Positions 51,421-61,188 of a stretch of 64,000 bases of DNA are shown here, one piece after another. The stretch's first letter is position 1. Each line of letters starts with the position of its first letter. The position numbers and the translations under genes were made by a program. Origin of the DNA: AP-15 sp963775875 (GTDB lineage Bacteria > Pseudomonadota > Alphaproteobacteria > ATCC43930 > CGMCC-115725); the NCBI GenBank assembly GCA_963775875.1, contig CAVZKP010000015.1, positions 186,001-250,000 of the forward strand, written 5' to 3'. Under the pieces are notes generated by a model. The model did no database searches. It saw only the letters and a list, made by a program, of their open reading frames with translations, and was not told the DNA's origin.

Positions 51421-52737
51421 TCACAGCAGCATCGTCAGCGGGTCTTCGAGGAGTTTTTTGAAGGCGGCAAGGAATTGCGCGCCGACGGCACCGTCAACGG
51501 CGCGGTGATCGCAGGACAGGGTGCAGCTCATCACCGTCGCGACCGAAAGAGCGCCGTCTTTGACGACTGGCCGCTTCTCGCCAGCGCCAATCGCCAGAAT
51601 GCCGCCATGCGGCGGGTTGATCACCGCGGCAAACTCGCGCACCCCGAACATGCCGAGGTTCGAGATTGAGAATGTCCCGCCCTGAAACTCTTCGAGCTTT
51701 AGCTTGCCAGTTCGGGCGCGGGCAGCGAGATCCTTGGTTTCGCGGGCGATCGCCGCCAGCCCCTTGTGGTCGGCCTGCTTGACAATCGGCGTGATCAGGC
51801 CGTCGTCGAGCGCCACCGCGACGGCAATGTCGACCGTATCCCAACGCAGGATCGCCTCATCGCTCCACGACGCATTCGCTGCCGGCACCTGGCGCAGAGC
51901 GAGCGCCGCCGCGCGGATCACAAAATCGTTGACCGAGATCCGGTAAGTATCTGATTTAGCGTTCAGCTCGGCGCGGATCTTCAGCAGTGCGTCGATCTCG
52001 CAATCGATCGTCAGATAGAAATGCGGGACGGTCTGCTTGGATTCGGTCAGCCGCCGGGCGATGACCCGGCGCATCGCACTCAACGGCAGCTCGGTATAGG
52101 GCGGGTTGCCGGCCAGCGCGACGATCCGCTCTTTCGACATAACCGGCAGGGGTGCGACCGGCGATGGCGGCGGCGCCGCTGGCCGTACCGCCGTTTGTGA
52201 CGGGGTGGCAGCGATCTTCCGAGCAGCGGAAAGGGCAGCGTCGATATCGGATTTGACGATCCGTCCTTGGGGCCCGGAGCCGGTCAGCGCGGCGAGGTCG
52301 AGGCCCGCCTGCTGCGCCATGCGCCGCGCCAACGGGCTGGCGAAAATCCTGCCGTTGCCGGCATTCTTGGGCGCTTGCCGGCGGCGGCTCGCCGAAGCGG
52401 GTTGCAGCTGATCCCGCTGCCCCATCCGGGCGGTGCGACCGGAGCCGGTCTTGCGGACGGCTCGGCGAACCTTGCCGAGCGCCGAGGCATCCTCGCCCTC
52501 GCCGAGCAATAGCGCGATCGGCTGGTTGACCTTGACCCCCTGCGTGCCTTCGGGAACCAGGATCTTGCCGACCCGACCGTCATCGACGGCCTCGACCTCC
52601 ATCGTCGCCTTGTCGGTCTCGATTTCGGCGAGCACATCGCCCGAATGCACCTCGTCGCCCTCTTTTTTAACCCATCTGGCAAGGTTGCCTTCGGTCATCG
52701 TCGGCGACAGCGCCGGCATCAGGATCTCGATCGGCAT
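51421..52737 (-). CDS. pdhC: Pyruvate dehydrogenase E2, dihydrolipoyl acetyltransferase
   Basis: This 438-residue protein has one N-terminal lipoyl domain (PALSPTMTEGNLARW; the lipoyl Lys in IETDKATMEVEAVDDG), a peripheral subunit-binding domain (IFASPLARRMAQQAGLDLAALTGSGPQGRIVKSDI), and a catalytic domain ending with TLSCDHRAVDGAVGAQFL (His-Asp active site). The linker at about residues 85-125 is oddly basic (VRRAVRKTGSGRTARMGQRD) instead of Ala/Pro-rich. The other two frames of the same DNA give AEPSARPAPVAPP and GAAGSAATRFGEPPPASAQ, so several compensating indels are likely. Confidence 0.95.
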   Translation of the reverse strand: MPIEILMPALSPTMTEGNLARWVKKEGDEVHSGDVLAEIETDKATMEVEAVDDGRVGKILVPEGTQGVKVNQPIALLLGEGEDASALGKVRRAVRKTGSGRTARMGQRDQLQPASASRRRQAPKNAGNGRIFASPLARRMAQQAGLDLAALTGSGPQGRIVKSDIDAALSAARKIAATPSQTAVRPAAPPPSPVAPLPVMSKERIVALAGNPPYTELPLSAMRRVIARRLTESKQTVPHFYLTIDCEIDALLKIRAELNAKSDTYRISVNDFVIRAAALALRQVPAANASWSDEAILRWDTVDIAVAVALDDGLITPIVKQADHKGLAAIARETKDLAARARTGKLKLEEFQGGTFSISNLGMFGVREFAAVINPPHGGILAIGAGEKRPVVKDGALSVATVMSCTLSCDHRAVDGAVGAQFLAAFKKLLEDPLTMLL

Positions 52738-52770
52738 GGTCTCTTCCTCGGTTGGTTGAGCCAGCCGGCC

Positions 52771-54171
52771 TCAGCGGTAGGTGACTTCGCGCGCCGCCGC
52801 GACGATGTCCTCGACTTGCGGCACCGCCAGATGTTCGAGGTTCGCCGCGTAAGGCAGCGGCACGTCCTTGCCGGTAACCCGTCTCAGCGGCGCATCGAGC
52901 CAGTCGAAACACTGCTCCATAACGATCGCTGCGATCTCGGCGCCGATCCCGGCGAAGGGCCAACCCTCCTCGACCGCAACGATCCGATTGGTCTTTTTGA
53001 CCGATGTCACAATGCTCTCGATATCGAACGGGCGCAGGCTGCGCAGATCGATGATTTCGGCCGAAATCCCCGCCCTTTCCAATTCTTCGGCGGCCTGCAG
53101 CGCAAGCTTAACCATGCGGGAGAACGCCGTGATCGTCACCTGCTCGCCGGGCCGGGCAATCCGCGCCTTGCCGATCGGCACCAGGAATTCGGGGTCGTCG
53201 GGCACCGCAAAGCTCTCGCCGTAAACCAGTTCGTGCTCGAGAAAGACGACCGGGTTCGGGTCACGGATCGCTGATTTGAGCAAGCCCTTGTGGTCGGCGC
53301 CGGTGTAGGGCGCCACGACCTTGAGCCCGGGGCAGTGCGCATACCAGCTCGCATAGCACTGCGAATGCTGTGCTGCGACCCGCGCGGCGATGCCGTTGGG
53401 CCCGCGGAAGACAATCGGACAGCCCATTTGTCCGCCCGACATATAGCGCGTCTTTGATGCAGAATTAACAATCTGATCAATCGCCTGCATCGCAAAATTG
53501 AAGGTCATGAACTCGACGATCGGGCGCAGCCCGGCAAAGCCGGCGCCAACGCCGAGCCCGGCAAAGCCCTGTTCGGTGATCGGCGTATCGATGACCCGCC
53601 GCGCGCCGAATTCCTGCAGCAGGCCCTGGCTGACCTTGTAGGCGCCCTGATATTCGGCCACCTCTTCGCCGAGCAGAAACACCGTTTCGTCACGCCGCAT
53701 TTCCTCGGCGATCGCATCGCGCAGCGCCTCCCGCACGGTGATCGTGCGGGTGGCGCCGGTGTATTTCGGCTCGGTCGCCGGTGCGCTGCGGGCCGGCGCC
53801 GGGGGCGCGCTCGGCGAGGGCTGCGGAGCCCGCGCCTGAGGCGCGCCGGCGGCCGGAAGCGCCTGTCGGCCATTGGGCCCTTGCGCGGGTGGCGAGCCCC
53901 CCCTCCGCTCATCTGCCGCCGCATCTTCGCCATTCCCGGCGATCAGCGCGATCGGGGTGTTGACCGCGACGTGGTCGGTTCCCTCGGGGATCACGATCTT
54001 GGCGAGCACGCCCTCATCAACGGCCTCGACCTCCATCGTCGCCTTGTCGGTCTCGATTTCGGCCAGTACGTCGCCGGCTTTGACCGGCTCGCCCTCGCTT
54101 TTGAGCCAGCGTGCGATCTTGCCCTCGGTCATCGTCGGCGACAGCGCCGGCATCAGCACTTCGGTAGCCAT
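52771..54171 (-). CDS. pdhB: Pyruvate dehydrogenase E1 beta subunit with N-terminal lipoyl domain
   Basis: This 466-residue protein starts at MATEVLMPALSPTMTEG. Residues 1-80 are a lipoyl domain (lipoyl Lys in IETDKATMEVEAVDEG), followed by a Pro/Ala linker. The E1-beta transketolase part has TVREALRDAIAEEMRRDETVFLLGEEVAEYQGAYKV, DTPITEQGFAGLGVGAGFAGLRPIVEFMTFNFAMQAIDQI, RGPNGIAARVAAQHSQ and the C-terminal domain with EEGWPFAGIGAEI. An extra lipoyl domain on E1-beta is a known alphaproteobacterial feature. It lies between pdhA and pdhC. Confidence 0.96.
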   Translation of the reverse strand: MATEVLMPALSPTMTEGKIARWLKSEGEPVKAGDVLAEIETDKATMEVEAVDEGVLAKIVIPEGTDHVAVNTPIALIAGNGEDAAADERRGGSPPAQGPNGRQALPAAGAPQARAPQPSPSAPPAPARSAPATEPKYTGATRTITVREALRDAIAEEMRRDETVFLLGEEVAEYQGAYKVSQGLLQEFGARRVIDTPITEQGFAGLGVGAGFAGLRPIVEFMTFNFAMQAIDQIVNSASKTRYMSGGQMGCPIVFRGPNGIAARVAAQHSQCYASWYAHCPGLKVVAPYTGADHKGLLKSAIRDPNPVVFLEHELVYGESFAVPDDPEFLVPIGKARIARPGEQVTITAFSRMVKLALQAAEELERAGISAEIIDLRSLRPFDIESIVTSVKKTNRIVAVEEGWPFAGIGAEIAAIVMEQCFDWLDAPLRRVTGKDVPLPYAANLEHLAVPQVEDIVAAAREVTYR

Positions 54172-54270
54172 GGGTTGTTGCCATCTCCCGCGGGCTTCGC
54201 TGCGCATCGGGACCCGCCCGCAGCAGCCTGGGGGGCGCGCGTCCCGGCCAACAGATTAATCGGCGGCGGG

Positions 54271-55278
54271 TCAGGCGTCGACCAGCACGTCCGTCCAAAG
54301 CTCGGGCGGATCCGGTTCCGGGCTGTCCTGCGCGAACTGGGCCGCCTCGGCGACACGGCCTCGCACCTCGGCGTCGATCGCCTTCAAGGCCGCGTCATCG
54401 GTCCCGCCCTCGCTCAGCAGCCGCCGCGCATGATCGATCGGATCGTGCTCGGTACGCATCCGGTCGACCTCGTCGCGGGTCCGGTACTTTGCCGGATCGG
54501 ACATCGAATGGCCGCGATAGCGATAGGTCATCATCTCCAGGATCAGCGGGCCCTGGCCCGAGCGGGCATGCTCGGCCGCGGCGAGCCCGGCTTCGTGCAC
54601 TGCCAGCACGTTCATGCCGTCGACCTGCTCGCCAGGGATGCCGTGCGCCATGCCGCGGTGGAACAGGTCGGTCCGCGCCGAAGCGCGATCGATCGAGGTG
54701 CCCATTCCGTACCGATTGTTCTCGATCACATAGACTACCGGCAGCTTCCACAACGCCGCCATATTGAAGCTCTCGTAGACTTGGCCCTGATTGATCGCGC
54801 CGTCGCCGAGATAGGTGACCGAAATCAGCCCGTTGTCGCGATAGCGGTGGGCGAAGCCGAGCCCGGTCCCGATCGGCACCTGGGCGCCGACGATGCCATG
54901 GCCGCCGAAAAAGTTCTTTTCGCGGCTGAACATGTGCATCGACCCGCCCTTGCCGCGCGAATAGCCGGTGCGCCGCCCGGTCAGTTCGGCCATGACCCCC
55001 TTGGGGTCCATGCCGCAAGCCAGCATGTGCCCGTGGTCGCGATAGGAGGTGACGATCGTATCGCCTTCCTTCAGCGCCGCCTGCATGCCGACGACCACCG
55101 CCTCCTGCCCGATATAGAGGTGGCAGAACCCGCCGATCAGCCCCATGCCGTACATCTGCCCGGCGCGTTCCTCGAAACGCCGTATCAGCAGCATGTCGCG
55201 GTAAAAGCCGAGCAGCTCGGCCGGCGAGGTATCGAGTTCGGCAATACCGACAGGCTTGGCCTTGCGTGTTGCCGCCAT
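54271..55278 (-). CDS. pdhA: Pyruvate dehydrogenase E1 alpha subunit
   Basis: This 335-residue protein starts MAATRKAKPVG. It has FYRDMLLIRRFEERAGQMYGMGLIGGFCHLYIGQEAVVVGM, TSYRDHGHMLACGMDPKGVMAELTGR, the SRGKGGSMHMF motif, the thiamine-diphosphate motif LGDGAINQGQVYESFNMAALWKLPVVYVIENN (GDG..N), and the phosphorylation-loop-like YRYRGHSMSDPAKYRTRDEV. With PdhB it decarboxylates pyruvate. It heads the pdhA-pdhB-pdhC-lpdA-lipA series. Confidence 0.96.
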   Translation of the reverse strand: MAATRKAKPVGIAELDTSPAELLGFYRDMLLIRRFEERAGQMYGMGLIGGFCHLYIGQEAVVVGMQAALKEGDTIVTSYRDHGHMLACGMDPKGVMAELTGRRTGYSRGKGGSMHMFSREKNFFGGHGIVGAQVPIGTGLGFAHRYRDNGLISVTYLGDGAINQGQVYESFNMAALWKLPVVYVIENNRYGMGTSIDRASARTDLFHRGMAHGIPGEQVDGMNVLAVHEAGLAAAEHARSGQGPLILEMMTYRYRGHSMSDPAKYRTRDEVDRMRTEHDPIDHARRLLSEGGTDDAALKAIDAEVRGRVAEAAQFAQDSPEPDPPELWTDVLVDA

Positions 55279-55395
55279 CGCGTCACCTCCGGGCATCCGC
55301 CAAAATCACCGCCGAAAAGCTCGGCCCGGAGCATGCTGGCAAATCCGGCGCTTTGCAACCTCGACCTATTCAAATCTTTGTCGGCAAAGCAGAAA

Positions 55396-55773
55396 TTACC
55401 GATCGGGCGAGCCGCCGGCAGGCCGCCCGGTAGAGGGTTGGGGCGGGTTCGACGCACCTGGCGATGGCTGCATGATCACCAGCTCGTTCGGCGCGACCAG
55501 GTTCAAGGCTGCCCGCACCCGCTCATCGAGCAGATCGGGATCGAGATGAGCTGGCGTCAGATCCGAGACCTTCAGCCGCAACGCCGCGCGCTCGGCGCGA
55601 AGCCCGTCAAGCCGAGCGTTTTCGGCGCGAATCTGCTGGGTCAGCCGGGTCCAGGCGATAAAGCCACGATCACCTTCGACGAGGTTGTAGGCGAAATAGC
55701 CGGTCAGGGCGATCCCGAGAATGGGACCGACGACAACCCGCGCCCGCCGGCGCAATTCGCGCAATATCATCAT
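55396..55773 (-). CDS. ftsB: Septum formation initiator FtsB/DivIC family protein
   Basis: This is a 125-residue bitopic protein. A short cytoplasmic start (MMILRELRRRARV) and one membrane segment (VVGPILGIALTGYFAYNLVEG) precede a coiled coil (LTQQIRAENARLDGLRAERAALRLKVSDL), which has the FtsB 'N..L...N..L..EI..L' layout, then DPDLLDERVRAALNLVAPNELVIM. The Pro/Ser-rich tail is variable. FtsB links the divisome core FtsQLB. It lies between eno and pdhA, as in other alphaproteobacteria. Frame before 55773 is not coding. Confidence 0.9.
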   Translation of the reverse strand: MMILRELRRRARVVVGPILGIALTGYFAYNLVEGDRGFIAWTRLTQQIRAENARLDGLRAERAALRLKVSDLTPAHLDPDLLDERVRAALNLVAPNELVIMQPSPGASNPPQPSTGRPAGGSPDR

Positions 55774-55804
55774 CGCGCAACAGGAACACCGCTCGGCCGG
55801 CCCG

Positions 55805-57097
55805 TCAACCTCGGCGCGGCGCGCTTGGTTGCCGCGCCAGAACCGAGCGGCCGGCATAGACTGCGGAACTGCCGAGCTGCTCCTCGATTCGGATCAGCTG
55901 ATTGTATTTGGCGAGTCGGTCCGAGCGCGACAGCGATCCAGTCTTGATCTGCCCGCTATTGGCGGCGACAGCCAGATCGGCGATCGTGGCATCCTCGGTC
56001 TCGCCCGAACGGTGTGAAAACACGGTTCCCCAGCCGGCGCGCTGCGCGATCTCGACCGCTTCGAGCGTCTCCGACAGGGTGCCAATCTGGTTGACTTTGA
56101 CCAACAGAGCGTTGGCGGCGCGGCGGGCGATGCCGTCGCGCAACCGCGCTGGATTGGTGACGAAAACATCGTCGCCGACGAGCTGGATTCGCTCGCCAAG
56201 CTCGCGGGTCAGCAAAACCCAGCCGTCCCAATCGTCCTCAGCCATCCCATCCTCGATCGACACGATCGGATAGCGCTCGACCAGATCGCGCCAATAGCCG
56301 GCCAATGCGGCCGAATCGAGGGTCTTGCCGTCCACATGATAGGCGCCGTCGCGGTAGAACTCGCTCGCGGCCGGGTCAAGCGCCAGAACCACGTCGTCGC
56401 CCGGGTGGTAGCCGGCGGCCTCGATCGCCTGCATGACAAACCCCAGCGCCATATCGGCCGAGGCGAGGTTGGGGGCAAATCCGCCCTCGTCGCCGACATT
56501 GGTGCTGTAACCGGCATCCGCGAGCTTTTTGCGCAAGGCGTGGAAAATCTCGGAGCCGGTGCGGATCGCTTCGGCCACCGACGCGGCGCCGACCGGCATG
56601 ATCATGAATTCCTGGATGTCGATCGGGTTGTCGGCATGCACCCCGCCATTGACGATGTTCATCATCGGCACCGGCAGGGTCCGGGCGAAGACGCCGCCGA
56701 CATAGCGGTAGAGCGACTGGGAGAGATCGGCGGCAGCGGCCTTGGCCGCGGCGAGGCTGACGCCCAAAACCGCGTTGGCGCCGAGCCGGGCCTTGTTCGG
56801 GCTCCCATCGAGCTGGACCAGGGTGCGATCCAGCGCCAGCTGGTCGGCCGCGTCGAAGCCCGATAGCGCGTCAAAAATCTCGCCGTTGACCGCGTCCACC
56901 GCCTGCAGCACGCCGCGCCCGCCATAGCGCGGCCCGCCGTCGCGCTTTTCGATCGCCTCGTGCGCCCCGGTCGAGGCGCCGGACGGCACCGCCGCCCGCC
57001 CCATCGTGCCGCTGTCGAGGGTCACTTCGACCTCGATCGTCGGATTGCCGCGGCTGTCGAGAATTTCGCGGGCATGGATGTCGGCAATAGCAGTCAT
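55805..57097 (-). CDS. eno: Enolase
   Basis: This 430-residue protein has IADIHAREILDSRGNPTIEVEVTLDSG, AAVPSGASTGAHEAIEKRDG, NGGVHADNPIDIQEFMIMPVGA, NVGDEGGFAPNL, SIEDGMAEDDWDGWVLLT, VGDDVFVTNPARL, ALLVKVNQIGTLSETLEA (catalytic Lys) and SHRSGETEDATIADLAVAANSGQIKTGSLSRSDRLAKYNQLIRIEE. All metal and catalytic residues look intact. It converts 2-phosphoglycerate to phosphoenolpyruvate, which the next gene upstream, kdsA, also uses. Confidence 0.98.
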   Translation of the reverse strand: MTAIADIHAREILDSRGNPTIEVEVTLDSGTMGRAAVPSGASTGAHEAIEKRDGGPRYGGRGVLQAVDAVNGEIFDALSGFDAADQLALDRTLVQLDGSPNKARLGANAVLGVSLAAAKAAAADLSQSLYRYVGGVFARTLPVPMMNIVNGGVHADNPIDIQEFMIMPVGAASVAEAIRTGSEIFHALRKKLADAGYSTNVGDEGGFAPNLASADMALGFVMQAIEAAGYHPGDDVVLALDPAASEFYRDGAYHVDGKTLDSAALAGYWRDLVERYPIVSIEDGMAEDDWDGWVLLTRELGERIQLVGDDVFVTNPARLRDGIARRAANALLVKVNQIGTLSETLEAVEIAQRAGWGTVFSHRSGETEDATIADLAVAANSGQIKTGSLSRSDRLAKYNQLIRIEEQLGSSAVYAGRSVLARQPSAPRRG

Positions 57098-57107
57098 CGA
57101 ACGCTCC

Positions 57108-57955
<848 letters not shown>

Positions 57956-57980
57956 CTGTACCACCAGATGCCCCGGTACC

Positions 57981-58061
57981 GACATTCCCGCGAAAGTGGG
58001 AACCCAGCGACCCAGGGGCTGCAATAGTCGCCCCGGCCTCCCGCTTGCGCGGGGACGACGA
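57981..58061. repeat. Dispersed palindromic repeat of the ATTCCCGCGAAAG type
   Basis: Two small hairpins lie between pyrG and kdsA: TTCCCGCGAAAGTGGGAA (57985-58002) and CCCGCTTGCGCGGGG. The element reads ATTCCCGCGAAAGTGGGAACCCAG at one end and CTCCCGCTTGCGCGGGGACGACG at the other, a common dispersed form. It may act as a weak terminator between the two genes. Confidence 0.65.
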
Positions 58062-58103
58062 GATTGGATTGGCGTGTCAGCGGAGGCGGACATCGACGAT
58101 CGC

Positions 58104-59733
58104 CTAAACCAGGCGCGACTGGTCGCGCGCGGCGCGGATGAACGAGCTGAACAGCGGGTGCGGCTCGAACGGGGTCGATTTAAGCTCAGGATGAAACTGC
58201 ACGCCGATGAACCAGGGATGATCGGGCAGTTCGACGATTTCCGGCAGAATGCCGTCGGGCGACATGCCGGAAAAGCGCAGCCCGGCCGCCTCCAGCCGGT
58301 CCTTGTAGCCGATATTGATCTCGTAGCGGTGGCGATGGCGCTCGCTGATCTGTTCGGCGCCGTAGATTTCGGCGACCCGGCTGCCCGGCGCCAATAGCGC
58401 GTCATAGGCGCCGAGCCGCATCGTGCCGCCAAGATCCTCGTTCGAATTGCGCCGCTCGATCGTATTGCCGCGGGTCCATTCGGTCATCAGCCCGACCACC
58501 GGATGCAGGCTCGGGCCAAATTCGGTCGAGCCGGCGCCGGGCAGATCGGCGAGGTCGCGCGCCGCCTCGATCACCGCCATGTGCATGCCAAAGCAGATGC
58601 CGAAATACGGCACCCGCCGCTCGCGGGCAAAACGGGCGGCCTCGATCATGCCCTCGGTGCCGCGCTCGCCAAAGCCGCCCGGAACCAGAATGCCGTGCAC
58701 CCCTTCGAGCTGGCGAACCGCCTCGGCCTCGGCCTCGAATACCTCCGAATCGATCCAGTCGAGATCGACCCCGACATTGTTGGCGAGCCCGCCATGGGTC
58801 ATCGCCTCGGCCAGGGATTTGTAGCTATCCGGCAGGTGGGTGTATTTGCCGACAATGGCGATCGTCACCCGTCCCTCGGGACGGTGGATCAGGTTGACGA
58901 TCTCGTTCCAGCGGTCGAGGTCGGGTTCGCGGGCCTCGATCCCGAAATGCCGGCAGACCTCGTCGGTCGAAGCCCTCGGCGTGGTAGGCCGCGGGCACGG
59001 CATAGATCGTGTCGATATCGAGCGCCGGGATGATCCGGCTTTCGCGCAGATTGCAGAACAGCGCGATCTTCTTGCGCGCCCCCGGCGGGATCGGCCGGTC
59101 GCAGCGGCACAACAGGATGTCCGGCTGGATGCCGAGGCCCAAGAGTTCCTTGGTCGAGTGCTGGGTCGGCTTGGTCTTCAATTCGCCGGCCGAGGGAATG
59201 TACGGCACCAGGGTCAGGTGGACGAACATCACCCGCTCGCGGCCGAGTTCGTTGCCGAGCTGGCGAATCGCTTCGAGGAAGGGCAGGCTTTCGATGTCGC
59301 CGACGGTGCCGCCGATCTCGCACAAAACGAAATCCTCGCCGTCGAGATCGGCCTGGATGAATTCCTTGATCGCGTCGGTGACGTGGGGAATGACCTGGAC
59401 CGTGGCGCCGAGATATTCGCCGCGCCGCTCGCGGCCGATCACCGTCGAATAGATCCGGCCGGTGGTGACCGAATCGCTGCGCCGCGCGGCAACCCCGACA
59501 TAGCGCTCGTAATGGCCGAGATCGAGGTCGGTTTCGGCCCCGTCGTCGGTGACGTAGACCTCTCCGTGCTGATAGGGGCTCATCGTCCCGGGATCGACAT
59601 TCAGGTATGGGTCGAGCTTGCGCAGCCGCACCCTGAAGCCGCGAGCCTGCAGCAGCGCGCCGAGCGCCGCAGCCGACAGGCCCTTGCCGAGAGAGGAGAC
59701 CACGCCGCCGGTAATGAAGATGAACCGCGTCAT
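58104..59733 (-). CDS. pyrG: CTP synthase (frame broken by one extra base)
   Basis: The start is ATG 59733: MTRFIFITGGVVSSLGKGLSAAALGALL (P-loop), KLDPYLNVDPGTMSPYQHGEVYVTDDGAETDLDLGHYERY, VCEIGGTVGDIE-type segment LCEIGGTVGDIESLPFLEAIRQL, ending this frame after YHAEGF. Near 58966 an extra C (GACCGACGAG) shifts it, and the rest reads DEVCRHFGIEAREPD, IAIVGKYTHLPDSYKSLAEAM, then the glutamine amidotransferase part ILVPGGFGERGTEGMI, FGICFGMHMAVIEAAR (Cys) and HPWFIGVQFHPELKS (His-Glu). One base removed gives 542 residues. It aminates UTP to CTP and is normally indispensable. Confidence 0.93.
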
Positions 59734-59898
59734 GGAGTCCAACCCTAGAGCATCACGCGCCCCAGTCCCATTAATAATATGCGGACGCGGCCTGACGTCG
59801 CCCTTCCCCGGCAATGTTCGCTCCCGCGCCCCTCACGCGGGCAGGGAATCGGAGCGAGCCGATCGGCTCGAAACGCCGCCGAACCGCGAATCGCCCGC

Positions 59899-60252
59899 TC
59901 AGTGGGCGAGCGGCGCGCTCGGTGCTGCCGGCGGCAGAGGTTTGGCCGGCACCGCCGGAGCGGTCGGAGCCAACGGGACGGCTGGGACCGCGGGGCCGCC
60001 CTGGTCGATGATCGACACCGGCGCATGCTGACGATTGTGGACGACCACCAGCAGCACGCTCGTCGTCATAAACGCGGCGGCAAGGATCGCGGTCGCGCGG
60101 GTCAGCAAGTTCGCGGTCGACCGCCCGGTCATGAACCCCGACATGCCGCCGCCGCCCATGCCGAGCGCTCCGCCCTCGCTCTTTTGCAGCAGAATAACCG
60201 CGACCAGCGCGATCGCGATCATGATGTGAAGCACCAGAAGCAGGATGGTCAT
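59899..60252 (-). CDS. secG: Preprotein translocase subunit SecG
   Basis: This is a 117-residue protein with two membrane segments: ILLLVLHIMIAIALVAVILLQKSEGG at the start and FLTRATAILAAAFMTTSVLLVVVHNR in the middle. They are separated by the glycine-rich loop LGMGGGGMSGFMTGRSTANLLT, the SecG signature. The tail is Pro/Ala-rich. It helps SecYE translocate proteins. It sits between pyrG and tpiA, the usual alphaproteobacterial order. Confidence 0.95.
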   Translation of the reverse strand: MTILLLVLHIMIAIALVAVILLQKSEGGALGMGGGGMSGFMTGRSTANLLTRATAILAAAFMTTSVLLVVVHNRQHAPVSIIDQGGPAVPAVPLAPTAPAVPAKPLPPAAPSAPLAH

Positions 60253-60299
60253 GATCGGAACTTAGTCGCTTTGCCGCGCTCTGGCCAGCCTGCGACGCA

Positions 60300-61046
60300 T
60301 CACCGGCAGCAGCGCGCAATCGCCCAGAACGAATCACTGTCGAGGCTGGCGCCGCCGATCAGCGCGCCGTCGACATCGGCGAGAGCGAGGATCGCGGCGG
60401 CGTTCGCCGGATTGACCGAGCCGCCATAGAGGATCCGCCCGTCCGGAGCCAGGCGCGCGCGAATCGCCGCATGCATCTGCTCGATATCGTCCAAGGTTGC
60501 GCTCCGTCCGCTGCCGATCGCCCAGAGCGGCTCATAGGCGACGATCAGCCCGCCGTTGGCGGCATCGTCGGGGATCGAACCCGCGAGCTGCCCCGTGACC
60601 ACCGCAACCGCCTCCCCGGCTTGGCGCTGCGCTTCGGTCTCGCCGACGCACAGGATCAGGTCGAGGCCGGCGCGTTGGGCTGCGGCCGCCTTGGCGCTGA
60701 TGTCGGCGTCGGTCTCGCCGTGGTAGCGGCGGCGCTCCGAATGCCCGAGGATGACGTGGGTGCAGCCGCAATCGGCCAGCATTTCGGCGCTGATGTCACC
60801 GGTGAAGGCGCCTTTGGCAGCGGCGTGGCAATCCTGACCGCCCAGCGCAATGCCGCTGCCGGCGATCGCGCCCCCGACCGCCGAAAGCAGGGTCGCGGGC
60901 GGACAGATCAGCAGCTCGCAGCCGAGCGCCGCGGCTCCCCTCGCGGCTCGCGCGCGCTCTGCGAGTTCGCTGGCCAGCGCCAAGCCGTCGGCGCGCAATC
61001 CGTTCATCTTCCAGTTGCCGGCGACGAGCTTTGTCCGATTGGCCAT
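60300..61046 (-). CDS. tpiA: Triosephosphate isomerase
   Basis: This 248-residue TIM barrel has KLVAGNWKMNGLRADGLAL (Asn, Lys), GCTHVILGHSERRRYHGETD (catalytic His in GHSE), LILCVGETEAQRQAG, IVAYEPLWAIGSGRSA (catalytic Glu in AYEPLWAIG), ILYGGSVNPANAAAIL and VDGALIGGASLDSDSFWAI. It interconverts glyceraldehyde 3-phosphate and dihydroxyacetone phosphate. It is divergent from ppiD, with 142 bases between, which must hold both promoters. Confidence 0.97.
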   Translation of the reverse strand: MANRTKLVAGNWKMNGLRADGLALASELAERARAARGAAALGCELLICPPATLLSAVGGAIAGSGIALGGQDCHAAAKGAFTGDISAEMLADCGCTHVILGHSERRRYHGETDADISAKAAAAQRAGLDLILCVGETEAQRQAGEAVAVVTGQLAGSIPDDAANGGLIVAYEPLWAIGSGRSATLDDIEQMHAAIRARLAPDGRILYGGSVNPANAAAILALADVDGALIGGASLDSDSFWAIARCCR

Positions 61047-61188
61047 GGCTCTCTCCCGCTTGCCCGTACGATGCCCGGGCGGTGTTGCAGCCGCGCCCGC
61101 GCCTCCCTATCATCGCGCGGCTACGATCACACCGGCATTCGGGCGGGTCAACCGGCCCGGGCCCTTATCGAGAGGCCGACTGCCTCCC

